This document shows, one piece after another, positions 27,446 through 34,577 of a stretch of DNA of 64,000 bases. The stretch covers positions 248,001-312,000 of the forward strand of contig NZ_KB893644.1 of NCBI RefSeq assembly GCF_000374125.1, read 5' to 3'. The first letter of the stretch is position 1; every line of letters begins with the position of its first letter. A program made the position numbers and the translations under genes. The notes beneath the pieces are model-generated. The model was not told the DNA's origin, did not search any database, and saw only the letters and a list, made by a program, of their open reading frames with translations. The DNA comes from Niabella aurantiaca DSM 17617. Lineage in GTDB: Bacteria > Bacteroidota > Bacteroidia > Chitinophagales > Chitinophagaceae.

Positions 27446-27820
27446 ATGAAAGAGGATATTTTTATAAACCGGATCGTTCCCAATATTTATTCGGATGACC
27501 TGGAACAAAGCAAGGCTTTTTATCGCGGGTTCCTGAATATGGATATGATTATGGACCGGGGCTGGGTATTGACTTTTGCTTCCCGGACCAACCCGACAGC
27601 ACAGATCAACGTGCTGGAAAATCAGAAGAAGGAGGTATTGCACAATGAGCGTATTTTTCTGTCCATCGAGGTGTCGGATGTAAATGGGATGCATAAAAAA
27701 GCAAAAGAGCTGAAGCTGGATGTGGTATATCCGATCACCAATGAACCCTGGGGTGTACGGCGTTTCTTTGTAAAAGACCCCAATGGGGCTACGATCAATT
27801 TATTGTCGCATAACAGCTGA
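27446..27820 (+). CDS. Glyoxalase/VOC-fold protein
   Basis: A 124-residue vicinal-oxygen-chelate protein: IVPNIYSDDLEQSKAFYRG opening, and a closing WGVRRFFVKDPNGATINLL strand with the conserved Asp-Pro-Xaa-Gly. Such small single-module members are often fosfomycin/bleomycin-resistance-like or unknown-function dimers. OsmC follows 10 bp downstream, suggesting a detoxification pair. Confidence 0.88.
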   Translation: MKEDIFINRIVPNIYSDDLEQSKAFYRGFLNMDMIMDRGWVLTFASRTNPTAQINVLENQKKEVLHNERIFLSIEVSDVNGMHKKAKELKLDVVYPITNEPWGVRRFFVKDPNGATINLLSHNS

Positions 27821-27830
27821 TCGTTTCGGA

Positions 27831-28304
27831 ATGAGCGCACAAAAACATCAATACCACATCAAAACCACCTGGACCGGCAATCAGGGTGAAGGTACGGCGT
27901 CTTATCAGGCGTATAGCCGGAACTATACGATACAGGCCAGGGACAAACCGGATTTATACGGGTCTTCCGACCCTGCTTTCCGCGGAGATCGACAACGGTA
28001 TAACCCCGAGGAGCTGCTGGTCGCCGCTCTTTCTTCCTGTCATATGCTCTGGTACCTGCATCTTTGTGCAGAAGCCGGTATCGTGGTAACGGACTATACC
28101 GATGCGGCAAGAGGGCAGATGAAAATGGAGGAGGATGGTGGTGGTTGTTTTGAGCTGGTGGTGCTCTGCCCGGTAGTTACCATTACAGATGCATCCCGGC
28201 AAACGGTGGCGCTGGAGCTGCACCAGCGGGCACACGGTCTTTGCTTTATCGCCCGGTCGGTGCATTTTCCGGTATTATATGAGCCACAGGTGATCATACA
28301 ATAA
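27831..28304 (+). CDS. OsmC-family peroxidase-like protein
   Basis: A 157-residue OsmC/Ohr-like thiol peroxidase. The peroxidatic Cys is in LSSCHMLWYL and the resolving Cys in AHGLCFIARS, as in the OsmC subgroup. ATG 27831 gives MSAQKHQYHIKTTW, the expected N-terminal strand; an in-frame ATG at 27783 lies inside the VOC gene. The family reduces organic hydroperoxides. Confidence 0.9.
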   Translation: MSAQKHQYHIKTTWTGNQGEGTASYQAYSRNYTIQARDKPDLYGSSDPAFRGDRQRYNPEELLVAALSSCHMLWYLHLCAEAGIVVTDYTDAARGQMKMEEDGGGCFELVVLCPVVTITDASRQTVALELHQRAHGLCFIARSVHFPVLYEPQVIIQ

Positions 28305-28357
28305 GCTGCACAATTGCTTAAACGGTTACCTGTTCTTTATTTTTTAAACGATCGCAT

Positions 28358-28402
28358 ATGATGAAAGGAATCATTTTTGGACTGTTTCTTGTTGACTATT
28401 AA
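28358..28402 (+). pseudogene. Possible N-terminal remnant of a haem NO-binding (HNOB) protein
   Basis: A 14-codon frame reading MMKGIIFGLFLVDY then stop. The start resembles the opening strand/helix of bacterial HNOB domains (MKGIIF followed by a Phe-Leu helix). Only about ten residues support this, so the assignment is weak. Its value is that it ends at the same point as the minus-strand remnant that follows, suggesting a deletion junction. Confidence 0.22.
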
Positions 28403-28658
28403 AGGGCTGGTATTCGTTTTCGTTCACCCCGGTAAGCATTCCGGGCGTTCGTAATGTACACCTGGATGATGACAAGATCTGGCTCGTCATCGAGATTCAG
28501 GGTTTCTACATGCTGGTCCTGCAGGTCTATTTCATCGTCCGGAGAGAGGTAGGAGGCCAGTGTGGCGAGCCCCAGGGGTGGGAACAGGGCATATTTATAG
28601 GACGCCGGAACGGACTTTCGGCTTCTGCCAGCGCCGGCAGGATCATTTTTACATGCAT
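28399..28658 (-). pseudogene. Truncated, frameshifted B12-binding radical SAM gene (N-terminal remnant)
   Basis: On the minus strand from ATG 28658 the reading is KMILPALAEAESPFRRPI, then after a one-base shift near 28600 it continues in a second frame as KYALFPPLGLATLASYLSPD, DEIDLQDQHVETLNLDDEPD and LVIIQVYITNARNAYR before losing similarity and stopping at 28399. This is the N-terminal cobalamin-binding domain of B12-binding-domain radical SAM proteins, which normally continue for about 400 more residues. The shift lies at a short A run (ATAAAT), consistent with loss of one A. The radical SAM part is absent, so the gene is dead. Confidence 0.78.
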
Positions 28659-28664
28659 CGGGAA

Positions 28665-28745
28665 TTATTTTTTTAACACCAGTACGGTCAGGATCACGAT
28701 GGTGGTCAGCAGGGTGATCAGGATGAGCAGATCGTATTTTTTCAT
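28665..28745 (-). CDS. 26-residue single-helix membrane peptide
   Basis: A short frame starting ATG 28745, only 2 bp after the stop of the DUF4173-like gene. It begins MKKYDLLILITLL, continues with a Thr/Ile/Val/Leu helix and ends VLKK: a textbook single membrane helix with positive ends. Position immediately behind the stop suggests translational coupling. It could be a small accessory subunit of the large membrane protein. No homologue is recalled. Confidence 0.45.
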   Translation of the reverse strand: MKKYDLLILITLLTTIVILTVLVLKK

Positions 28746-28747
28746 GA

Positions 28748-30121
28748 CTATAAGTTTAGAAATTGATAGTATAGGCGTCTGGATAGCAACGGCCGTTTTT
28801 TTTCTGTTTCGATCTGTTGCAGGAACGGAGCTTTTTTATCAGGTGTTTCCTGGTTGATCTTTGTATCATATAGTAACCGACGATTATAGGGCAGACTAAG
28901 CGCATATTCCGTATCAAAAGTTGTTTGGTACTCCAGGTTATACCGGGTAACGATCCAGCTCCAATTGATCACCACTCCTGTAACCAGTGTTGCATAGCCA
29001 ACCCAGATCATGCGGGCGATCAGGTAAGTATTGGTCCGCTTGTTTTTAATTTTCAGGGTGGTCAAAAGAAGCCCGGCGGCGCTCAGTAAAAGAAAGAGGT
29101 ACACACCTAAGCGTTTGAACGTAAGGCCGTATGCGGTAACATACTGGTTGTTCTTCAGCACCACGACAAACACCAGCGCAGCATTCAGCAGGATCCAGGT
29201 AAACGCGCTTTTCTTTAACAGCTCCGCTTTTGCGGTAAAGTTCAGCGCGCCCCGGAAAAAAAGCATGATCACAAAAATGGCCATGACGATGGAAAAGATG
29301 AGCACGTATACCCGTTCATGCAACTCGCTGCTCAGACTGCTGTCCGTATTTTTACTGCCGAATTGCTCAATGCAATAGGTAACAATAAAAAACAGTACGA
29401 TGGTGTTCAGTATGATCAGCGAAATTTCGGCGCTTCTGCGATAGAAATCTGTGTCGGTGCTTTGCTGCTCCTGCAGGCGCCGGCGGTATTCCTCTGAAAA
29501 GTGATCGTTTAGTTTATTGTTGATCATTGACAACTGTGAAGGAGACCAGTAATGTACAAAACAGAACAGGAGAAAGAACCCCAGGGCCGATAAGAATCCG
29601 ATCTGCAAAAAGTCGGCATCCCAGTTAATATGAAAAAAGGATCCGAACAGCTCGCTGCCGGAACTGTAAATAATAAGGAAGCCGGCGGCCAGCCCACCGG
29701 GAATCAGGACATAATAGATGGCCTTTTTATAAAAATTTGCCGTGAGCAGGTTGTTTACCGGCAGCCAGTTGGTTAGGATGGGCGCCCGGAAGATGAAGCT
29801 GGCAAAATTCAGGAAGCCCGCAAAGGGCGTCAGCAGTATGCTCAATGATGGTTGATGGGCCTTGCATACAACAAGAACCAGCGTTGCAAAAACGGCCAGG
29901 AACGAAACCGGGTCGCCATACCAGGCGAAGGCGCCCGCGGCAGCGCCCAATGCTGCTGTCAGCCACCAGAATGTTGCGGTATGGTGCTCCTTTGGAGTGG
30001 TCAGGAATACCGAAAGCCATAAAAGGAGGGCGAAGAGACTGAAATTAAGCCCCATTTCCTGGCCATAGAACAATGCCACAAAGGCGGCAACACCGGTAAG
30101 CAGCACAAGATTTTTTTTCAT
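28748..30121 (-). CDS. Polytopic membrane protein, DUF4173/DUF4153-like
   Basis: A 457-residue protein with about twelve hydrophobic helices and a soluble C-terminal tail (NLEYQTTFDTEYALSLPYNR). The helix pattern and the central LLTPFAGFLNFASFIFRAP region fit the DUF4173 family, of unknown function. Its promoter contains an operator (30141-30158) matching the one before the winged-helix operon upstream, so it is probably part of the same regulon. Confidence 0.72.
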   Translation of the reverse strand: MKKNLVLLTGVAAFVALFYGQEMGLNFSLFALLLWLSVFLTTPKEHHTATFWWLTAALGAAAGAFAWYGDPVSFLAVFATLVLVVCKAHQPSLSILLTPFAGFLNFASFIFRAPILTNWLPVNNLLTANFYKKAIYYVLIPGGLAAGFLIIYSSGSELFGSFFHINWDADFLQIGFLSALGFFLLFCFVHYWSPSQLSMINNKLNDHFSEEYRRRLQEQQSTDTDFYRRSAEISLIILNTIVLFFIVTYCIEQFGSKNTDSSLSSELHERVYVLIFSIVMAIFVIMLFFRGALNFTAKAELLKKSAFTWILLNAALVFVVVLKNNQYVTAYGLTFKRLGVYLFLLLSAAGLLLTTLKIKNKRTNTYLIARMIWVGYATLVTGVVINWSWIVTRYNLEYQTTFDTEYALSLPYNRRLLYDTKINQETPDKKAPFLQQIETEKKRPLLSRRLYYQFLNL

Positions 30122-30140
30122 TTTGTTTATTTTAAAAGTG

Positions 30141-30158
30141 CTTTGAATTTCAAAGTTA
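30141..30158 (-). promoter_or_regulatory. Operator A overlapping the promoter of the DUF4173-like gene
   Basis: CTTTGAA-T-TTCAAAG (30141-30155) is a perfect 7-bp inverted repeat. Its right arm extended on the minus strand reads TAACTTTG (30158-30151), an exact -7 box, so a protein bound here would block the promoter. A 32-bp region around it matches 26 positions of operator B at 31103. Confidence 0.6.
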
Positions 30159-30170
30159 ATAGCAAAAAAA

Positions 30171-30458
30171 TTATTTTAGCAACCGTTCCAGTGCGTTGAT
30201 ATGCTGTACGAAAGCTTCTTTTCCGGGTTTGGTTATTTTATAGGAGGTTTTTGTTTTTTTACCTACAAATTCCTTTTTTACCTCGATGTATTTTTTATTT
30301 TCCAGTGCGGCAATATGGCTGGCCAGATTGCCGTCTGTAACTCCAAGGTGTTCTTTCATCTCCAGGAAGTCTACCCAGCCATTCACCACCAGCACCGACA
30401 TAATGCCCAGCCGGACCCGGCTTTCAAAATCTTTATTTAACTTTTCAATAATGCTCAT
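30171..30458 (-). CDS. Winged-helix transcriptional regulator (HTH_34 type)
   Basis: A 95-residue DNA-binding protein: SRVRLGIMSVLVVNGWVDF, recognition region LGVTDGNLASHIAALENK and wing KKTKTSYKITKPGKEAF. This is the small MarR/PadR-related HTH_34 family, which in many Bacteroidota is paired with membrane proteins. It is downstream of the 203-residue membrane protein with a 23-bp gap. The two matching inverted repeats at 30141 and 31103 are its most likely binding sites (inference). Confidence 0.9.
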   Translation of the reverse strand: MSIIEKLNKDFESRVRLGIMSVLVVNGWVDFLEMKEHLGVTDGNLASHIAALENKKYIEVKKEFVGKKTKTSYKITKPGKEAFVQHINALERLLK

Positions 30459-30481
30459 GTCCTTTCTCCGGAAAAACGGTT

Positions 30482-31093
30482 CTATTTATACTTTTTATAC
30501 ATCAGCAGTCCGTATAAGATATGCAGCATGCCGAATCCCAGCGCCCAGAAAACCAGCCCATAGCCGGGAATAAAGGAAGCGATGACTCCGAGGAACACTT
30601 CGCAATAGCCCAGGTACTGGATATCGGAAAAAGTATATTTAGCAGCATTGATCAACGCCAGCCCGTAAAAAAGCAGGGTTGCCGGGGCAACGAGCCCGAA
30701 CAGCCCGTGATAAAACAGCGCCAGGCAGAACAGCCCGCCCGCGATCAGCGGAACCAGCAGGTGACCCAGCAGCAGCCGGGTGGTGCTGTTCCATATTTTT
30801 AACCCATTCTTTTTACTTTTCTGAATGGTGAAAAAGATGCCGGCTCCCACGGCGCAAACCAGGATCGCAATGGCCAGCCAGAAGAGCTTCCACTCGAGTT
30901 CATAATTGTATATGTATCTTTCACCGGAAAAATAGTCGATACCGTGTTGCTGAAACAGCCCGTATGCAATGGCTGCGCCCAATAAGGCAATAACACCGGC
31001 GGCCACCCCCGATAACCCGTTAAGGGAAATAAACCGCGAAGAGCGCTCCATCATCTGGCGGATATGCTGCAGGTCATCTTTTGGATCGTTCAT
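30482..31093 (-). CDS. Membrane protein co-transcribed with the winged-helix regulator
   Basis: A 203-residue protein: a soluble N-terminus (NDPKDDLQHIRQMMERSSRF) followed by five or six hydrophobic helices. The opening with MERSSRFISLNGLSGV is a conserved pattern I associate with membrane proteins partnered with HTH_34 regulators in Bacteroidota. The gene is first in the operon, with operator B 10 bp before its ATG. Function unknown; a ligand or stress sensor is plausible. Confidence 0.72.
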   Translation of the reverse strand: MNDPKDDLQHIRQMMERSSRFISLNGLSGVAAGVIALLGAAIAYGLFQQHGIDYFSGERYIYNYELEWKLFWLAIAILVCAVGAGIFFTIQKSKKNGLKIWNSTTRLLLGHLLVPLIAGGLFCLALFYHGLFGLVAPATLLFYGLALINAAKYTFSDIQYLGYCEVFLGVIASFIPGYGLVFWALGFGMLHILYGLLMYKKYK

Positions 31094-31102
31094 TTTTAAA
31101 GC

Positions 31103-31119
31103 ACTTTGAATTACAAAGT
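31103..31119 (-). promoter_or_regulatory. Operator B upstream of the membrane protein-regulator operon
   Basis: ACTTTG-AATTA-CAAAGT, a 6-bp inverted repeat 10 bp upstream of the 31093 start codon. The right arm read on the minus strand gives TTACTTTG, a 7-of-8 match to the -7 box. Matches operator A closely, indicating autoregulation. Confidence 0.58.
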
Positions 31120-31220
31120 AATTATATCGGTTTTAAACAGCCAAATTTATTTTTGGTTTAAGCTCCGGGTTTCATGCTTTATATTTCAGTTAGCTCTGTC
31201 TTATGCCTGATGTCCCTTCT

Positions 31221-31985
31221 TCATTGACTATTGACGCTGGTTAAAACCGTTTTATACCTGGCGAAGCCGGTCGCTGGTCGTTTCAGCCCCTTAAAGTCAT
31301 CGGCGTTCACTGATGCTTTAGGCTTTATTTCGATGCCATAGAGTTGTTTTTTCCGGTCTTCCAGCCAAGATCTACTTCTGCGCTGCTGTGCATGCTGAAG
31401 TGACAGGCTTGTAATGAAAGGGTATTCCAGCTTAACGGCTTCAGTATTTCGAGGATGACAAAATTTTCAAAAAACAGACAGGCCGTAGTTCTGTTGCGGA
31501 GCAGGCTTTCTGCACTTTCTCCCATCAGTGGCGGAGCAGCTCCGTCTCGTTCAGCAGTACCTTTGGTGATTTTACAAACCGCCCCTCAGCATTAGGCGTC
31601 CAGGCAGAGAGCTTTACCAGCGGGAATACGTGTTCTAATAAAGCCATATAGCGTTGAAAAGTGGTGTTTTGATGCCGCCAGCCGTGCGATATCCGAAAAA
31701 TTGATCGCGCTGCCGGCCCTTGTGGCGATCAGGTGCAAAATATTCGGTAATTGTCCCTTAATATTGGAAAGGTCGCGTATATTCTTTTCCAAAACGCCGG
31801 TCAGGTAAGACTCAAACCACCGGTCGCGCCGGGCTTCAATAGTTCGCAGGACGGCCTCGGGGTAGCCCCCGGTTTTAATAGCCTGTACCATATCTTCCCA
31901 CTTTGTTTCGCGGTTCTGGTAACGGCCACCGGGCTGTACCAGGGTTTGTAGAAAACTGGGCTTGCTTTCCAGCGATTGATCAGGA
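31221..31985 (-). pseudogene. Degraded AAA ATPase / DUF4143 gene
   Basis: Pieces of one protein appear in order on the minus strand but in different frames: SKPSFLQTLVQPGGRYQNRE and KTGGYPEAVLRTIEARRDRW to NFSDIARL (to ~31680); then HQNTTFQRYMALLEHVFPLV and FVKSPKVLLNETELLRH; then ENFVILEILKPLSWN; then LEDRKKQLYGIEIK and SVNADDFKGLKR. These are the DUF4143 domain of ATPases with an AAA_14 module, but at least three frameshifts, stops and a missing ATP-binding N-terminus show that it is not functional. Confidence 0.8.
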
Positions 31986-32225
31986 TAACAGGTGTGTCTG
32001 TTAATGCTTCCGTTACCGCTTCTGTAATATACCGCAAGGTACCATTACATGGGTGGATTTTGACTATTTAGTTTCATTACAACCCTGGGCTTAGCGCAAC
32101 GGTTTACGAATCAACCAGGAATATCGGCGAACTCCTATCGTTGAGCCTGGCGCAAACATCAGAACCTTATGCCGGGTCTCCTCATTTTCCGCAGGGCTGG
32201 TCCTGCCCGTCTGCTCCTTTTCGGT

Positions 32226-32233
32226 TATTTTTG
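32226..32233 (+). promoter_or_regulatory. -7 element of surE, giving a nearly leaderless mRNA
   Basis: TATTTTTG, exact TAnnTTTG match. Only 6 bases separate it from the ATG at 32240, so transcription would start at or within a few bases of the start codon. glyS shows the same spacing. Confidence 0.5.
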
Positions 32234-32239
32234 CAGTCT

Positions 32240-33040
32240 ATGGCAACAAAAAAACGAGCAGGGAAAAAAGAGGAGCCCATTATCCTCGTAACCAATGACG
32301 ATGGGGTTTCTTCCGCCGGTATCCGCAACCTGGTGGAAGCTGTAAGAGGATTGGGTAAAATTGTGGTAGTGGCACCGGACAAGCCTCAGTCGGGCATGGG
32401 ACATGCCATTACTATCGGTCATCCGCTGCGTTTGTATGAAGTGGAGCTTTTTGAAGGGATCAGGGCCTTTTCCTGCTCCGGAACACCTGTAGACTGTGTG
32501 AAGCTGGCGGTAGACAAAATTTTACACCGCAAACCAGATATCTGCATCAGCGGCATCAATCACGGGGCCAACCATAGCATCAATGTGATCTATTCCGGAA
32601 CCATGTCTGCTGCTATGGAAGCGGCTATCGAAAGCATCCCGGCAGTAGGGTTCTCTTTGCTCGATTATGGGGCTGAACCGGATTTTGAAGCCTCGCGCCA
32701 TTATGCGCGGCTGATCGTGGAAAAGATGTTGCGCAAAAAGCAACCCCGGCATTTTCTACTCAATGTGAATATTCCCAAAGCCCCGCTGGAACAGCTCAGA
32801 GGGTATAAGATCTGTAAACAGGCATATGCCAAATATCAGGAAAAATTTATAGAACGGAAAGATCCGCACGGGCGGAAATATTACTGGCTGACCGGTGAGT
32901 TTGTCAATTTCGACAAATCGAAGGATACCGATGTATGGGCCCTGGCCAATGATTATGTGAGTGTGGTGCCGGTAGAGTTTGATCTTACCGATTATGCCCT
33001 GAAACAACGACTTGAAAAAGACTGGGGGGAATCAAAATGA
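32240..33040 (+). CDS. surE: 5'/3'-nucleotidase SurE
   Basis: Nucleoside monophosphate phosphatase. Active-site motif ILVTNDDGV, then VVVAPDKPQSGMGHAITI and SGINHGANHSINVIYSGTMSAAME are all standard SurE segments. ATG 32240 was chosen because the promoter box ends 6 bp earlier; the in-frame TTG at 32141 would add a Pro/Ser-rich segment absent from SurE. 266 residues. Its stop overlaps the lpxB start (ATGA, 33037-33040), so the two are coupled. Confidence 0.94.
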   Translation: MATKKRAGKKEEPIILVTNDDGVSSAGIRNLVEAVRGLGKIVVVAPDKPQSGMGHAITIGHPLRLYEVELFEGIRAFSCSGTPVDCVKLAVDKILHRKPDICISGINHGANHSINVIYSGTMSAAMEAAIESIPAVGFSLLDYGAEPDFEASRHYARLIVEKMLRKKQPRHFLLNVNIPKAPLEQLRGYKICKQAYAKYQEKFIERKDPHGRKYYWLTGEFVNFDKSKDTDVWALANDYVSVVPVEFDLTDYALKQRLEKDWGESK

Positions 33041-34191
33041 GGCACCGGGATCCCAGATATTATGTGATTGCAGGGGAAGCCTCGGGCGATCTGCATGGCG
33101 GCAACCTGGTGGCGGCGCTCAAACAAGAGCAACCCGGCGCGCAGATTCGCGGCTGGGGAGGGGATAAGATGCAGGCTGCTGGGATGGAGCTGGTAAAGCA
33201 TTACCGCGATCTTGCGTTTATGGGGTTTGCGGAGGTGGTCATGAACCTGAAGACCATCTTAAACAATCTTCGTTCCTGCAAAGAGGATATCCTCGCTTTT
33301 AAACCGGATGTATTGATATTAGTGGATTATCCGGGCTTTAACCTGCGCATTGCAAAATGGGCCAGGGAGCAGGGGATCAAAGTGGTATATTACATCTCGC
33401 CGCAGGTATGGGCATGGAAGGAAGGGCGGGTAAAGATGATGAAGCGCTGTATCGATAAGATGCTGGTGATTCTGCCCTTTGAACAAGCGTATTACCGGGA
33501 TCGATGGAATTGGACGGTTGACTATGTGGGTCATCCGTTGATTGAAGAGATCGACCGGAAAAAGAAAGCCGGCTCCGACCTGGTGATCCGGGACGCAGCG
33601 GGGCAGCCCGTTGAAAAGCCCGTCATAGCCCTGCTGCCCGGCAGCCGCAAACAGGAGATCGAGAAGAAGCTGCCGGTAATGCTGGCAGTAAGCCGGGAAT
33701 TTCCCGGTTTTCAGTTTGTAGTGGCGCAGGCACCTGCTGTTGACAGTAGCTTCTATCTTCAATTTACCCGGCAATATCCCAATGTAAGCATTGTGAATAA
33801 CCGCACGTACGATGTACTGCTGCAGGCAACGGCAGCGTTGGTAACCTCCGGTACGGCAACGCTGGAGACCGCCCTCTTTGGCATACCCGAAGTGGTTTGT
33901 TACAAAGGCTCTGAGGTCAGCTACCAGATCGCCAAACGCGTGATCAGTATCAAATACATCTCACTGGTGAACCTGATCATGGACAAACCGGTGGTAAAAG
34001 AATTGATCCAGGGAGCGATGACCGCTGCCAATATTATTACTGAGCTAAAGTCCCTGTTGTTTGATGACCAGCGAAAAGCAGTATTGAAAAAGGATTATGA
34101 TGTGCTGCACCGGATCCTTGCTGCGGAAGGGGATGCTTCCCGAAAGGCGGCGGCCATTATCACGGAGTTCAGCGCATCAGTAGCCGGATAA
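33037..34191 (+). CDS. lpxB: Lipid-A-disaccharide synthase
   Basis: Condenses UDP-2,3-diacylglucosamine with lipid X to form the lipid A disaccharide. 384 residues with IAGEASGDLHGGNLV at the N-terminus, LVDYPGFNLRIAKWA, YYISPQVWAWKEGR and LLPGSRKQEI, then SGTATLETALFG. All are LpxB hallmarks. It begins inside the surE stop. A minus-strand gene overlaps its last 23 bp. Confidence 0.96.
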   Translation: MRHRDPRYYVIAGEASGDLHGGNLVAALKQEQPGAQIRGWGGDKMQAAGMELVKHYRDLAFMGFAEVVMNLKTILNNLRSCKEDILAFKPDVLILVDYPGFNLRIAKWAREQGIKVVYYISPQVWAWKEGRVKMMKRCIDKMLVILPFEQAYYRDRWNWTVDYVGHPLIEEIDRKKKAGSDLVIRDAAGQPVEKPVIALLPGSRKQEIEKKLPVMLAVSREFPGFQFVVAQAPAVDSSFYLQFTRQYPNVSIVNNRTYDVLLQATAALVTSGTATLETALFGIPEVVCYKGSEVSYQIAKRVISIKYISLVNLIMDKPVVKELIQGAMTAANIITELKSLLFDDQRKAVLKKDYDVLHRILAAEGDASRKAAAIITEFSASVAG

Positions 34192-34333
34192 CAATAATGA
34201 TGATCGCGATCAGGAATAATAAAATACTCAGCCGGTTAATACCGTGCATATAGCCTACCCACTTGCTTTTTGGCGTATTCGGATCTTTTTTCTTTAAGAA
34301 TAAATATTGTGCTATTTGGTCCCAGATGCCCAT
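34169..34333 (-). CDS. 54-residue membrane protein (DUF6728-like), convergent with lpxB
   Basis: Encoded antisense, ATG 34333 to TGA 34169, overlapping the 3' end of lpxB by 23 bp. The protein opens MGIWDQIAQYLFLKKKDPNT, has a basic middle (PKSKWVGYMHGINRLS) and ends in one hydrophobic helix (LLFLIAIIIIVIRLLMR). This layout, with RDPN-like and HGINR-like segments, matches a small Bacteroidota family that I recall as DUF6728. Function unknown. It was too short for ordinary ORF cut-offs. Confidence 0.72.
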   Translation of the reverse strand: MGIWDQIAQYLFLKKKDPNTPKSKWVGYMHGINRLSILLFLIAIIIIVIRLLMR

Positions 34334-34367
34334 TTTACGAACGGTTTAAAACGCAAAGGTACAATTA

Positions 34368-34488
34368 TCAGCGATCAGTCGTCAGCGATCAGCATCGTTG
34401 AATCTGAAAGTATGAAAATGTGAAAATTGAGCACCAGGCATGCACAAGGCACAAGGATCCAACCCTGAACTTTAAACGCAAAACAAGA
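34368..34488 (+). repeat. Consecutive 7-bp and 8-bp word arrays upstream of glyS
   Basis: The DNA parses into short-period blocks. TCAGCGA, TCAGTCG, TCAGCGA, TCAGCAT (34368-34395); AATCTGAA, AGTATGAA, AATGTGAA, AATTGAGC (34401-34432, 8-bp); ACCAGGC, ATGCACA, AGGCACA, AGGATCC (34433-34460); AACCCTG, AACTTTA, AACGCAA, AACAAGA (34461-34488). Words differ between blocks but the period is kept. It is not a CRISPR array or a simple microsatellite. Confidence 0.6.
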
Positions 34489-34530
34489 GGCGTGCTAACG
34501 CCTGGTAGCTGAAAACCGGCAGTAATTCCC

Positions 34531-34562
34531 CCGTTAACTGATCAACCTGTCAACTTTTCAAC
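34531..34562 (+). repeat. Octamer array (4 x 8 bp) abutting the glyS promoter
   Basis: CCGTTAAC, TGATCAAC, CTGTCAAC, TTTTCAAC: four consecutive 8-bp words ending in T-(T/C)-AAC. It stops one base before the -7 box of glyS, so it occupies the place where the -33 element and upstream activator sites would be. Confidence 0.6.
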
Positions 34563-34563
34563 C

Positions 34564-34571
34564 TAAATTTG
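34564..34571 (+). promoter_or_regulatory. -7 element of glyS, giving a nearly leaderless mRNA
   Basis: TAAATTTG, exact match; 6 bases before ATG 34578, the same distance as in surE. Both start codons are followed by GCAAC. Confidence 0.52.
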
Positions 34572-34577
34572 CGGCCT

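Noticed and set aside
28510-28857. A plus-strand frame covering this interval
   Set aside because: It is the antisense of the B12-binding radical SAM remnant and the 26-residue gene, and its protein has no recognisable features.
34368-34562. Possible CRISPR array
   Set aside because: Units are 7-8 bp and degenerate with no spacers, and no cas genes are present.
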